Shown here: positions 1-13,313 of the stretch, one piece after another
Layout: every line of letters begins with the position of its first letter
Numbering within the stretch: the stretch's first letter is position 1
NCBI GenBank assembly: GCA_025642075.2
Contig: JAODUO010000157.1
Span: 598,921-662,920 of the forward strand
Direction: 5' to 3'
Length of the DNA: 64,000 nt
Source: Ridgeia piscesae
Taxonomy: Eukaryota; Annelida; Polychaeta; Sabellida; Siboglinidae
The notes under the pieces: generated by a model
What the model saw: the letters and a program-made list of their open reading frames with translations, nothing else
What the model was told of the DNA's origin: nothing
Databases searched by the model: none
Translations under genes and position numbers: made by a program

Positions 1-147
1 CACAAAGAATCACCATCAAGAGGACTGTGTTCACCCCACGCTGGTGGTTCAAGACAGCTGCGAGAACACAACGTATCAGTTGGCGCCCGGCCAAGTCTAT
101 TTCAAAATGACCAACTGCATTAACGTTGTTACAACACCAATCCAGGC

Positions 148-774
148 CAGGGGGCGCTGCAGTGCGCACCAGGTCTGCACCCCTGGCTGATTGTCTCCAC
201 AAACCAGGGGGCGCTGCTGTGCGTACCAGGTCTGCACCCCTGGCTGATTATCTCCACAAACCAGGGGGCGCTGCTGTGCGCACCAGGTCTGCACCCCTGG
301 CTGATCGTCTCTACAAACCAGGGGGCGCTGCTGTGCGCACCAGGTCTGCACCCCTGGCTGATCGTCTCCACAAACCAGGGGGCGCTGCAGTGCACACCAG
401 GTCTGCACCCCTGGCTGATTGTCTCTACAAACCAGGGGGCGCTGCTGTGCGCACCAGGTCTGCACCCCTGGCTGATCGTCTCACAAACCAGGGGGCGCTG
501 CAGTGCACACCAGGTCTGCACCCCTGGCTGATTGTCTCTACAAACCAGGGGGCGCTGCTGTGCGCACCAGGTCTGCACCCCTGGCTGATCGTCTCCACAA
601 ACCAGGGGGCGCTGCAGTGCACACCAGGTCTGCACCCCTGGCTGATTGTCTCTACAAACCAGGGGGCGCTGCTGTGCGCACCAGGTCTGCACCCCTGGCT
701 GATCGTCTCCACAAACCAGGGGGCGCTGCAGTGCACACCAGGTCTGCACCCCTGGCTGATTGTCTCCACAAACC
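148..774 (+). repeat. 57-bp minisatellite, about 11 units, each with a CTCF-like motif
   Basis: The unit repeats at 57 bp (AGGTCTGCAC recurs at 171, 228, 285, 342 and onward). From about 370 two variants alternate: one with CTGCTGTGCGCACC and one with CTGCAGTGCACACC, giving a 114-bp higher-order dimer. Every unit carries AAACCAGGGGGCGC, which fits the CTCF core consensus at 12 of 14 positions, always on the plus strand. One unit near 481 has lost a base. Because 57 is 19 codons, long frames are open on both strands here; I see no reason to call them genes. Confidence 0.95.
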
Positions 775-2290
775 GTGGAGTTGAGTGGAGTCAAACCGTA
801 AAATTACAGAAATTGACTTTGTCAGTCGCTACTGTGTCAGCTGTAAGAAATGGACAAATCGGCCATGTAAGTCTAGTGCTTGAATCTGAGGTTGGGGGAA
901 CTTGGGGGCAGGAAGTTCATTTTCTCCATGTTATAAAGTAGGAGTTTGTATTGTTTTTGGTTGTAATAATCGGACTGTCCCCAAATTGATGTGTGTACCT
1001 ATATTTTCCTAATAATAATTACAAGCAGAAATAGTGTGACACTTTGCCAGTAAGAATGGTCATGGAAATCATGCATTTTAGTCGATTATTATGGTGGTTG
1101 CCATGGCATCAGCGGCTAGTACTTGTGTTTGGCGATGTTGACAAGTAATAAAGAATGCCATATTTCACACAGTACAACCTGTTTTGGGGCAAATGTTTAC
1201 ATGTGTTTTGATTATATGCATTTAGACAACTTATGTCAGATATAAGTGCTTATTGAACTGTTGTGAAACCACAACATACAACAATGTAAAATGAAAATCC
1301 TGTAAAAGATACATACGACCTAAATTGGTTCATATGATCTGCACTAGATAAATTGCTATATGTGTACAAGTATGGTAAACTCAATATTAAATCGGACATT
1401 TAAGATAAGAAAGCCACACACATGATATTTATAACCTGATTTCCTAGTATTCAGCAGTTGGAAATAACATCTGTCATCCATCGTTAGAATATTACTTGTG
1501 TCCTTTCCAGGTCCCCATCAGACCCAGTTGCCCAGACTCTCCAATGTATCGTGACATACTTTCAGGACCTACCCAGGTATTTCTGCCCCAGTTTGAAGAC
1601 AGATTTTGAAGACAAACACACGACTGGTGGGAATCCCAACATTCACGTCCTAAACATTGCACGTAACACGAGCAGCCTATGGCTGAAATCACCCAAAATT
1701 ATATCACATGACCGGACGCTGACCACACTCCTTGTGGGCGAATTCATCAACTGATGTTAAACGAGGAACTTTTCAACAGGCTGTGCTGTGGGGAAAGTGA
1801 AAGTGAAAGTGGGTACTGACATAATCAGCCGCTGTGACCCTATCAGTAGAAAATGTGTCCTTCTAACTTTGTTTTGCAACAGAAAGTTTGAACTGAATAA
1901 AGATGCTCACAAATAGGTAGTTAATACGGCTATTACAGTGAGGACAACACAGACTTATGGCATATATAAAAATGGCATTCTATTATAGGTGAACATCAGG
2001 AATTATTTTAGCTCAAGAGATAAGTTTAAAGGAAAATGATTGCACATACCAACATTTTTATTTGCTTAGGAGGAATATGTCGAGTTGGTTTTTTAAGGTA
2101 TTTTATAATTTAAACAAATAACATCTTCCATTCAATTATAATCCACTATGAAAATGAAGGCGTCTCACTATGTAATATACACTGCTCCTTCATTCTTAAT
2201 TCATCTTTTATAACTGAAAAATATCTTTCTACCTATATTTTTAAAACCAGTCAATATGTTATTTCTTCTTAATATCCTGGTTTCTATTTG
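775..2290. other. no recognisable gene
   Basis: AT-rich unique-looking sequence. I see no family, no long coding frame and no tandem repeat apart from a short GTGAAA doublet near 1795. Confidence 0.6.
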
Positions 2291-2295
2291 CAGAT

Positions 2296-2514
2296 GACGC
2301 AAAGAAATTGACAGCACACACAGACCAGACCGACAATAGTCTCACTTCTGACCGATTTGTTGATCTGGTCCGTGCAGGGCACATGACATATGAACCGCAT
2401 ACCACACGATGGCGCCGCAAACGAGCCCTGGCGCCGCCGTTTGCAGTGCTAATGCAGATTTATGGCATCTTATCCCGAGATACTGATAAAATCTGCATAA
2501 AGCACTTAGTTTAG
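2296..2514 (+). other. candidate terminal exon, unidentified
   Basis: A pyrimidine-rich stretch ending TTTGCAG at about 2293 looks like a 3' splice site. It is followed by an open frame of about 70 codons (reading DAKKLTAHTDQTDNSL, later RWRRKRALAPPFAVLM) ending at the TAG at 2512. The GC content is higher than the flanks. I do not recognise the protein. The alternative is chance; no partner exon is convincing upstream. Confidence 0.2.
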
Positions 2515-2858
2515 CTACATTTAGCTACACTTAGTTTAGCTACATTTCACCCAAAATGACTTCCCCGTTGTCTTCGACGGTTCAGTTTCTTGGACAATCA
2601 CACAAGTGCACTGTGGCAATCTCGACTAATGGCTTCCGAAAGCACTGGCAAACTCACATATATTCATTACATGCACATATACCTTCCAGGAAATACAATT
2701 CCACGTGCTCACGCACGCGCACCTGCCAATCTGCTAATCAATAGTCACTGGATGTTGCATTTATGGTTGTAGATACGTCGCAACTGGACGTCCAAGAAAC
2801 TTAACAGAGAGAGTCTATTTCCTATTGTTTTTGCCTGTTTCTTTTATGGCTGTGTAAT
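2515..2858. other. no recognisable gene
   Basis: Contains two or three short TTTAGCTACA repeats at 2513-2546 and otherwise nothing I can assign. Confidence 0.6.
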
Positions 2859-3000
2859 ATTATATGGATATGTACACATGGATATGTACACATATGTGTA
2901 TTATGTACACATGGATATGTACACATATGTGTATTATGTACACATGGACATGTACACATGTGTGTGTATTATGTACACATGGATATGTACACATGACTAT
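2859..3000 (+). repeat. degenerate 33-36 bp tandem repeat
   Basis: About four imperfect units built on ATGGATATGTACACA and TGTGTATTATGTACAC. It lies just upstream of a (TA)n tract. Confidence 0.85.
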
Positions 3001-3058
3001 AAACATTCACTATAATACTAACAGTATATACTGTGCAAGTATGTATGACTATTTGTAC

Positions 3059-3060
<2 letters not shown>

Positions 3061-3125
<65 letters not shown>
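3061..3125. repeat. (TA)n microsatellite
   Basis: About 32 TA units, uninterrupted, followed by a short ATGC/CACG-rich edge. Confidence 0.97.
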
Positions 3126-3128
<3 letters not shown>

Positions 3129-3689
3129 TGCACGCACGTACATATGCATGTACATATGTATGTACAGTGTACACAGTCAGTCAGACATACTATAAAAATA
3201 ATAACTATTATAGTCATATCCAGGTGTGCATTATCTTTTGAGACATTTACATTATTATTTCCATTTCTCCCTGATTTTAAGTCATCACATTAATTCAACT
3301 TGTGACAGTTTGACTGAACTGTGTGCTTTTTGCTGAAATCAATTGTCCTGCGATATGGCTTTATGAATAGATCTGAAAATTTACTATGCAGAAAAAATCA
3401 GTCAAATTTGCACAAGAACAATATCAAGTATTTTCAATGCCAGACTCTCAATGGCTGGGTCTGAGTCTCTTCATGAATTTAAACATGAGGCAGACAGCCG
3501 AGTCATTTGGTTTTCTATCGATACTTTACCTTGCAATGTTAGGGTTTTGGTGAACGAATAAAAAGTGATTACTATGTAGATGGAAATTATATTTTAATGC
3601 CTAAATTTATTCTGCCACTTTGCACTTAGCAAATATATTTTCTGTTACAGAAAACATAACACTACATTTTAGTTAATAATAATTATATT
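3126..3689. other. no recognisable gene
   Basis: AT-rich sequence with no family I recognise. Confidence 0.6.
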
Positions 3690-3740
3690 TGTACAGCGCA
3701 ATATCCATTAAGTTCAAAGTGCTTGGTCATCCATACATTA
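3690..3740 (-). mobile_element. SINE/LINE-like 3' tail fragment
   Basis: On the minus strand this reads AGCACTTTGAAC, then ATATTGCGCTGTACAAATA and an ATT-rich tail. That is the common retroelement end pattern 'CACTTTGA...GCGCT..ATAAAT'. Similar pieces sit at 9344-9385 (-) and 54733-54790 (+). Only the tail is visible here, and it abuts a (TA)n block. Confidence 0.4.
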
Positions 3741-3741
3741 T

Positions 3742-3751
3742 TTTATATATA

Positions 3752-3794
<43 letters not shown>

Positions 3795-3819
3795 CATATA
3801 TACATATATATACATATAT

Positions 3820-3873
<54 letters not shown>

Positions 3874-3996
3874 TATACATATATACATTATATAATTATA
3901 TAATATATATATATATAATATATATACATATATATAATATCATTATATATATATATATATATACATATATAATATAACATATATTATAATTATATA

Positions 3997-4048
<52 letters not shown>
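3742..4048. repeat. compound (TA)n / TATACA microsatellite
   Basis: About 300 bp of TA-dominated sequence with TATACA, TAATAT and ATAATT interruptions. Confidence 0.95.
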
Positions 4049-4052
<4 letters not shown>

Positions 4053-5545
4053 CACACACATAACAAATACAGTAATAGCGAGTATGGTGAATCCTGAGTT
4101 AGCCTGAAGTAATCTATCTCGTTCCTGTATATGAAGTGAAATAAGACAAGTTCGAGATGAAGCGACTGACCCAGTCTCTCCAGGGCACTGGTGGTTTATC
4201 ACATACACCACACTGCCATCTAGTGGACAATGAATAAACTGAGCATTCCAAGGTCATGGACAGATTTCATTGCCGACTTGATGAGTAGGTCGAGGCTCTG
4301 AATGGAAAGTAAGGTCAAAATGTGACACATCAAGACGTAGAACCAGTCAGTGTCTCACTCTGGACACAGGTGCAGCATTGCAGGACACTCTAGCAGACAA
4401 CTAAGTACATTTGATAAATAATGTTTCTTCCATGAGCCATGTTTGCCACAGGCGTTGGCGATCACAGCCATCCAAACGACTCAGTCATTTGTTGTTTGTA
4501 GTCGTTCTGTTGGACTCACTCCTCTCAGAGTCTCTGTGTCCACACACTGTCCACTGTTTGTATTTGCTGCCCTGTTCTTGACCTGTCCATTGTTGCTACG
4601 ACACTGTACCACGGGTTCTCACTTTTTCATTCTTTTTCTCACCTTTCCAATGTGAGCAGAATCAAGTCGTGACGCTAACATTCACAGGGCCGCCTCTACT
4701 TGTTGTCTAACAACAACCACTAAACCCAAACAGTAGCGCAATTTCAACAGAAATCCCAGAGGTTGTTCCGGAATCTGCTGACAGACTTTTGTGATGTGGA
4801 TTATTCTGCTAATCCACAAAGCCGATCACATAATCTCACTATTAATCCAGCACAAACAACACAACTGATACCTCAGAATGTTCTGATGATGTCATCGACC
4901 AGTGATGAAAACATTGTGAAGGAGTTTCTCACCCAGCCACAAGTGAATCAAATAAAAAACACCTGCCAGAAGTGAGCAAAAACCACTGGCGACTGACTAT
5001 GGTAGGAGCCTGGCACTGACCAAGCCAACAAAAGGTTAAAGGTTAAAAATGTCAAGGCACAATTGAGGCATATATAGAGTGAGGTGTATTAATACAGTGT
5101 GGCAGGGTTCAGGGTACCCAAAATCAAACGTTTGCATATTGGAGTGTGGGGAACCAGTAATGTATAAATCACAATCACAAGTTAGGTCCAAGTTGCACTT
5201 GTGACAATGTAGCCAGCATTACCATCCCACTAAGCTGAAGCCCCTTCCGTCAGACCCAAAACCCCAAGACTCAGGCCCTATTAGCCCACACAGGGTTTAA
5301 TCTTTTACTTTTAGTTAGAACATGAACAACTGTTTTGGACTTCAAGAAAAACACACACAAATGTGGGGTTAATGTGTAGTTTCAGGTGGTAAGTGGGTAA
5401 CCAGGTTCCCTCGATTAGCAGTCCCTACAGTTAACATATCCTGTGACTTATATCCCCTGTATACACCATGAACATTTAGTCTCTTCAAAGCACCATGTGA
5501 AATCAGTTCTGATACTTACCAGTCACATACAGTCTCGCCTACTTA
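4049..5545. other. no recognisable gene
   Basis: Mostly unique-looking DNA. Apart from a CTCF-like site at 4213-4226 I see nothing assignable. Confidence 0.6.
4213..4226 (-). promoter_or_regulatory. CTCF-like motif (14 of 14)
   Basis: The minus strand reads CCACTAGATGGCAG, which fits CCASYAGRKGGCRS at every position. The consensus is established for bilaterian CTCF; binding here is inference. Confidence 0.45.
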
Positions 5546-8332
5546 CCATGTCACATATCATGCTCTGTCATACTTCACCATGTCACATATCATGTCTCTG
5601 TCATACGTCGCCATGTCACATATCATGTCTGTGTCATACTTCACCATGTCACATATCATGTCTCTGCATACTTCACCATGTCACATATCATGTCTTGCAT
5701 ATTTCACCATGTCACATATCATGTCTTGTCATACTTCACCATGTCACATATCATGTCTCTGTCATACTTCACCATGTCACATATCATGTCTCTGCCATAT
5801 TTCACCATGTCACATATCATGTCTCTGTCATACTTCCCATGTCACATATCATGTCTCTGTCATACTTCACCATGTCACATATCATGTCTGTGCATACTTC
5901 ACCATGTCACATATCATGTCTCTGCATACTTCACCATGTCACATATCATGTCTCTGCCATATTCACCATGTCACATATCATGTCTCTGTCATACTTCCCA
6001 GTCACATATCATGTCTCTGTCATACTTCACCATGTCACATATCATGTCTCTGTCATATTTCACCATGTCACATATCATGTCTCTGTCATACTTCACCATG
6101 TCACATATCATGTCTCTGTCATACTTCACCATGTCACATATCATGTCTCTGCATATTTCACCAGTCACATATCATGTCTCTGTCATACTTACCATGTCAC
6201 ATATCATGTCTCTGTCATACTTCACCATGTCACATATCATGTCTCTGCCATACTTCACCATGTCACATATCATACCTCTGTCATACTTCACCATGTCACA
6301 TATCATGTCTCTGCCATATTTCACATGTCACATATCATACCTCTGTCATACTTCACCATGTCACATATCATGTCTCTGTCATACTTCGCCATGTCACATA
6401 TCATGTCTCTGTCATACTTCACCATGTCACATATCATGTCTCTGTCATACTTCACCATGTCACATATCATGTCTCTGCCATATTTCACCATGTCACATAT
6501 CATGTCTCTGTCATACTTCACCATGTCACATATCATGTCTCTGTCATACTTCACCATGTCACATATCATGTCTCTGTCATATTTCACCATGTCACATATC
6601 ATGTCTCTGTCATACTTCACCATGTCACATATCATGTCTCTGTCATACTTCACCATGTCACATATCATGTCTCTGTCATACTTCACCATGTCACATATCA
6701 TGTCTCTGTCATACTTCACCATGTCACATATCATGTCTCTGCCATACTTCACCATGTCACATATCATGTCTCTGTCATACTTCACCATGTCACATATCAT
6801 GTCTCTGTCATACTTCACCATGTCACATATCATGTCTCTGTCATACTTCACCATGTCACATATCATGTCTCTGTCATACTTCACCATGTCACATATCATG
6901 TCTCTGTCATACTTCACCATGTCACATATCATGTCTCTGTCATACTTCACCATGTCACATATCATGTCTCTGTCATACTTCACCATGTCACATATCATGT
7001 CTCTGTCATACTTCACCATGTCACATATCATGTCTCTGCCATACTTCACCATGTCACATATCATACCTCTGTCATACTTCACCATGTCACATATCATGTC
7101 TCTGCCATATTTCACCATGTCACATATCATGTCTCTGTCATACTTCACCATGTCACATATCATGTCTCTGTCATACTTCACCATGTCACATATCATGTCT
7201 CTGTCATACTTCACCATGTCACATATCATACCTCTGTCATACTTCACCATGTCACATATCATGTCTCTGTCATATTTCACCATGTCACATATCATACCTC
7301 TGTCATACTTCACCATGTCACATATCATGTCTCTGTCATACTTCACCATGTCACATATCATGTCTCTGTCATACTTCACCATGTCACATATCATGTCTCT
7401 GTCATACTTCACCATGTCACATATCATACCTCTGTCATACTTCACCATGTCACATATCATGTCTCTGTCATACTTCACCATGTCACATATCATGTCATCT
7501 GTATACTTCACATTCCAGTTCATGTCCTGTCATACTTCACCATGTCACATATCATGTCTCTGTCATACTTATCACCATGTCTTACATATCACCTGTCTTC
7601 ATCTCTGTCATACTTCACCATGTCACATATCATGTTCTGTCATACTTCACCATGTCACATATCATACCTCTGTCATACTTCACCATGTCACATATCATGT
7701 CTCTGTCATATTTCACCATGTCACATATCATACCTCTGTCATACTTCACCATGTCACATATCATACCTCTGTCATACTTCACCATGTCACATATCATACC
7801 TCTGTCATACTTCACCATGTCACATATCATGTCTCTGTCATACTTCACCATGTCACATATCATGTCTCTGTCATACTTCACCATGTCACATATCATGTCA
7901 TTATGTCTATATTTCCATCTTCCCATGTCACATATCATGTCTCTGTCATATTTCACCATGTCACATATCATGTCTCTGTCATACTTCACCATGTCACATA
8001 TCATGTCTCTGCCATACTTCACCATGTCACATATCATGTCTCTGTCATACTTCACCATGTCACATATCATGTCTCTGTCATACTTCACCATGTCACATAT
8101 CATGTCTCTGTCATACTTCACCATGTCACATATCATGTCTCTGTCATACTTCACCATGTCACATATCATGTCTCTGTCATACTTCACCATGTCACATATC
8201 ATGTCTCTGTCATACTTCACCATGTCACATATCATGTCTCTGTCATACTTCACCATGTCACATATCATGTCTCTGTCATACTTCACCATGTCACATATCA
8301 TGTCTCTGTCATACTTCACCATGTCACAGATG
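5546..8332 (+). repeat. 33-bp minisatellite, about 84 units
   Basis: The unit has the form CACCATGTCACATATCATG, then TCTCTGTCATACTT, exactly 33 bp for most copies. Variants include a C/T change (CCATAC or CATATT), ATACCTC for ATGTCTC, and single-base deletions concentrated at both ends (5650-6350 and 7490-7640). The middle (6350-7490) is the most homogeneous, as expected for an array expanding from its centre. Frames of up to about 1,000 codons are open in all three forward frames and in at least one reverse frame because 33 is 11 codons and the unit happens to lack stops. This is repeat geometry, not coding. Confidence 0.98.
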
Positions 8333-9600
<1,268 letters not shown>

Positions 9601-10691
9601 GAAATTATGACAGTAATTTCATACACTACACTCAAAGATAGCTCTTATTTGCAAATTGCAAAAGGAAAAAGCACAAATTTATAGACTTATGGTTTGTATA
9701 ATTATAGTGTTTCACTATAACGCATATTTCATTTTGTCCAGATATCAGGTGACTGACCCTATTTTGTACCGACACGCAAAACATGGTCACATTCGCCGTT
9801 CGGTACAACTTGAAAAATGAATACATTCGGTTGTGTGTTATTTGTGAAAATACTCTGAAATGTCAGCGAGGACACCTGCAGAGGTAGGACGCACTGGTGA
9901 CCACAGAATCACACAGATACATGCGAGAACTGTTGCACAGTAGACATGATATGGCATTCAATTGGTAGACTTGATGAATTTGCCTGGCAGATATCTCGTT
10001 ACGTGCACAGCTGGTCTGTCAGCCCCAGTAGCCAGGCATAGCTGTGTTTAAATATTTACCTGTCCACCCGTGTTTTCGACGACAAAGTTTGTTTTGGATG
10101 AGTAAAATTTGAATGGACGGGTTTAAATTTGAGGAGCAAAAACGTGTTATTTATTTGTGCATACTTAGACTGAGGTTTGGTGCTTACACGATCACGGATT
10201 TCTTTGTATTCGTGTATGTTGAAAATGCAGCTTAGTTGCATTCTGAATTGAACTACCTTTTAAAAGTGTAAGTGTACTTATTAAATGTACATACATTGGT
10301 GCTGCTAACTGATAAATTTATTCAAGTTTCATTCTGAAATATAAATCTGCATTCTAAATAAACATTTCCAGTGAATCAACGCTTTACTTAAGAGTAAATA
10401 TGTAAACTTTACTTGTATAATATAATACCCACTTATAAGATAAGACAAGCAAAAGCTTAAACATTATGCACATGTGACACATGATTATTAGTATTTGGTT
10501 CATTAAGACATTTTGTGCTTAACAGTTGAATGTAGTTTATAAGAACCTTTAATGTGTTCACACAAATAGGCTAACATCTTAATGGATGTGTTGGATAAAC
10601 AAATAAAATTTCAATCTATTGTCAACATAAATCAAAATATATTTACTAACATTTTGCTCTTGTACAAATTACTGACCACTGTTCTTAGTTG
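9601..10691. other. no recognisable gene
   Basis: Holds one dispersed-repeat copy at 10062-10145; otherwise AT-rich sequence without assignable content. Confidence 0.55.
10062..10145 (+). repeat. dispersed repeat (GTCCACCCGT...GGACGGGT), copy 1
   Basis: Shares GTCCACCCGT, then TGGACGGGTTTAAA / TGGACGGGTAGAAA and GAGGAGCAAAAA / AAGGAGCAAAAA with 30748-30830. Both copies have the GTCCACCCGT / ACGGGT inverted ends close together. Confidence 0.6.
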
Positions 10692-10792
10692 TGCACCCCA
10701 CCCCACCCCACCCCACCCCACCCCACCCACCACCCACCCCACCCCACCCCACCCCCCCCCCGCCCCCCCCACCCCCCCCGCCCCACCCCAGC
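10692..10792. repeat. (CCCCA)n / poly-C tract, G4-prone on the minus strand
   Basis: About eight CCCCA pentamers, then CCCA units, then runs of 8-10 C. The minus strand is a dense TGGGG ladder. Confidence 0.95.
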
Positions 10793-10918
10793 GCCTGAGG
10801 AATTGCAATTACTGCTTGTCACTGATGGTGTGCCATAGTTAGCAGTCTTCCGAAGAATTGCAATTTTTCATCATCAACGCAACATTCTAACATCTGAATG
10901 GCAGCAGCTGCTTCCTAC

Positions 10919-11002
10919 GGCCTCCATGGATGGCCTCCATGGATGGCCTTCATGGATGGCCTCCAAGGATGGCCTCCATGGATGGCCTCCAAGGATGGCC
11001 TC
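10919..11002 (+). repeat. 13-bp tandem repeat, about 6.5 units
   Basis: Unit GGCCTCCATGGAT with CAAGG and TTCATGG variants. On the minus strand it makes short in-frame repeats only by chance. Confidence 0.9.
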
Positions 11003-11639
11003 AGATGACAGCCAGATTGGACAGTTGGGATGATACATGTGACATAAAACAGTCATCCGTGGAAATGGCAGCGTCCACAAACAGCCGCCGCTGAAAACGA
11101 ATTGAAAGCGCCTCATCAATTAATCATAACTTTGCCATCAATCTTCGTATTGGTTTTTAATTTTGTTTCTCTGTTGTGATCACAAGTCTTACGTCCGTGC
11201 TCTGCCGCGAGTCGACAGCGGTTTGGCCACAGCACCCGCGTCAATTATGCATCGTTATCTGCGCTGTCAGACGCCAAGACTGTCATGGCCGCTTGCGACG
11301 TCACTTCAGAACTGAGCAGCCATAAAAAGCACAAGAGACTCCCAAGTGACAATTGTCAATGACGACAGTCGCGTTGTTATTTACGACTCCGGCTGGACGT
11401 CACACGACTGTGTATAAGTGCAGAACTTCACATCTCTCAATCGGACTGAGTAAGACCAGGCAGACTGGTCAGCTAGTTACTAGTGACCAGAAGTCAAATG
11501 GTCAGTTACTACTTCTATCTCAGATATTCCCATCTGTTAGCTGCACTGCAATTTGCTTTTTTTAATTTGAAAATACTTAATCCACTGCATTGTGCCTATA
11601 TCTACTTATACCTATGACACTTGTCATAAATGATTCCCC
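11003..11639. other. unique sequence with weak promoter-like signals
   Basis: 11180-11345 is CpG-rich for this window. It has GACGTCAC (CRE-like) at about 11297 followed by CCATAAAAAGC (TATA-like) about 20 bp later. No convincing coding exon follows, so I treat this as a weak candidate only. Confidence 0.2.
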
Positions 11640-12010
11640 CATAATGCAATCCATCAAACTAATGATCCATCGCACTATACTCCCGCATACTACAATCCAT
11701 TGCACTATGATCCCTCATACTATGATTCCTCGTACTGTGATCCTTGTACAACGATCATCGCACTATGATTCCTCGTATTATGACCGTCATGCTATGATTC
11801 CTCATACTATGATTCCTTATAGTATGATTGCTCATACTATGATTCCTCGTACTATGACTGTCGTACTATGATTCCTCGTACTAGGATTCCTTGTACTATG
11901 ATTGCTCACGTACAATCCCCCACAATATGATTTCTTGTGGTACAATCCAAAGCACTAAAACAACTCACATAACGATCCGTTGTATTACGATCACTACTAG
12001 GACTATCACA
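11640..12010 (+). repeat. degenerate 15-bp tandem repeat
   Basis: About 20 diverged units of the form CTATGATTCCTCATA. Much more diverged than the neighbouring arrays, so probably older. Confidence 0.85.
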
Positions 12011-12084
12011 TCACCACAGACCGCCTTACAGTCACATCATGATTACTCACTGTAATCATCATTCACACTCCAAAACCTCGAACA

Positions 12085-12405
12085 ATGATCCGTCAATCCC
12101 TTCAATCCCTTATCCCTTCAAACCCTCCAATCCCTTCAATCCCTTCAATCCCTTATCCCTTCAAACCCTCCAATCCCTTCAATCCCTTCAAACCCTCCAA
12201 TCCCTTCAATCCCTTCAATCCCTTATCCCTTCAAACCCTCCAATCCCTTCAATCCCTTCAATCCCTTCAATCCCTTCAATCCCTTCAATCCCTTCAATCC
12301 CTTCAATCCCTTCAATCCCTTCAATCCCTTCAATCCCTCCAATCCCTTCAATCCCTTCAATCCCTTCAATCCCTTCAATCCCTTCAATCCCTTCAATCCC
12401 TTGCA
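12085..12405 (+). repeat. 9-bp (CAATCCCTT)n array with block structure
   Basis: The left third has blocks with TTATCCCTTCAAACCCTCC inserts recurring near 12111, 12154 and 12224. The right part is nearly pure CAATCCCTT. Open frames on both strands follow from the 9-bp period. Confidence 0.97.
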
Positions 12406-12475
12406 CTACAATTCCAACTGCCATGTTCACTTGCATTACAATCGCTTGTACCATCAGAGGAGCACCATCACCTGG

Positions 12476-12700
12476 ACATCACTGATGACATCACTGATGA
12501 CATCACTGATGACATCACTGATGACATCACGATGACATCACCTGATGACATCACTGATGACATCACGATGACATCACTGATGACATCACTGATGACATCA
12601 CCGATGACATCACCGATGACATCACTGATGACATCACTGATGACATCACTGATGACATCACTGATGACATCACTGATGACATCACTGATGACATCACATC
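12476..12700 (+). repeat. 12-bp (CTGATGACATCA)n array
   Basis: About 18 units. Each contains TGATGACATCA, a perfect 5-1-5 inverted repeat that resembles a bZIP-type site. Two units are shortened (ACGATGACATCA). Confidence 0.97.
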
Positions 12701-12787
12701 ATTGCATTGCATGTCTCTGTGCCATAAATTATATATACAAATATGGCATTTGTAATGAACTTATCTTATTAATATTACTAAAATATT

Positions 12788-12792
12788 AATAT

Positions 12793-12876
<84 letters not shown>

Positions 12877-12952
12877 CATCACACACCACATATATATACA
12901 TATATATGATGCATGTATATATATATATATATACAGTGTATATATATTTAAG
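12788..12952. repeat. (TA)n tract
   Basis: TA repeats with TACATCACACACCACATA and GATGCATG interruptions. Confidence 0.95.
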
Positions 12953-13087
12953 TAATAGAGGGAAAGAATTCATGTATTGTCATGTGTAACAATCCAGTGT
13001 AGTTGAACTGTGTGACAGACATGGCTTGTTGAGTGCAGAATATGCCAGGCTATTTATGTTTTGGTGGAACATGATTACTGAGTTATT

Positions 13088-13182
13088 ATATATATTATAA
13101 ATTATATATATATATAGATAGGTATAATATAAATAATATATATATATAATATAATTATATATAATATATATATATATATATC
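13088..13182. repeat. TA-rich compound microsatellite
   Basis: TATA blocks with ATAATT and GATAGGT interruptions, about 130 bp before the next minisatellite. Confidence 0.9.
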
Positions 13183-13313
13183 AAAAAGACACAAATATTT
13201 CTTTTATGAGACAAAGAAACTATAAAATTATGTGCAGAGATCATCACAGCCCACAACTGTTATACAAAATGGCTGAAGCACCTATAAGAGCAGCAGCTTC
13301 TTGCACCCACTGT

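Noticed and set aside
10692..10792. Telomeric repeat
   Set aside because: CCCCA is not the animal telomere unit (TTAGGG/CCCTAA), the tract is short and impure, and unique DNA lies on both sides.
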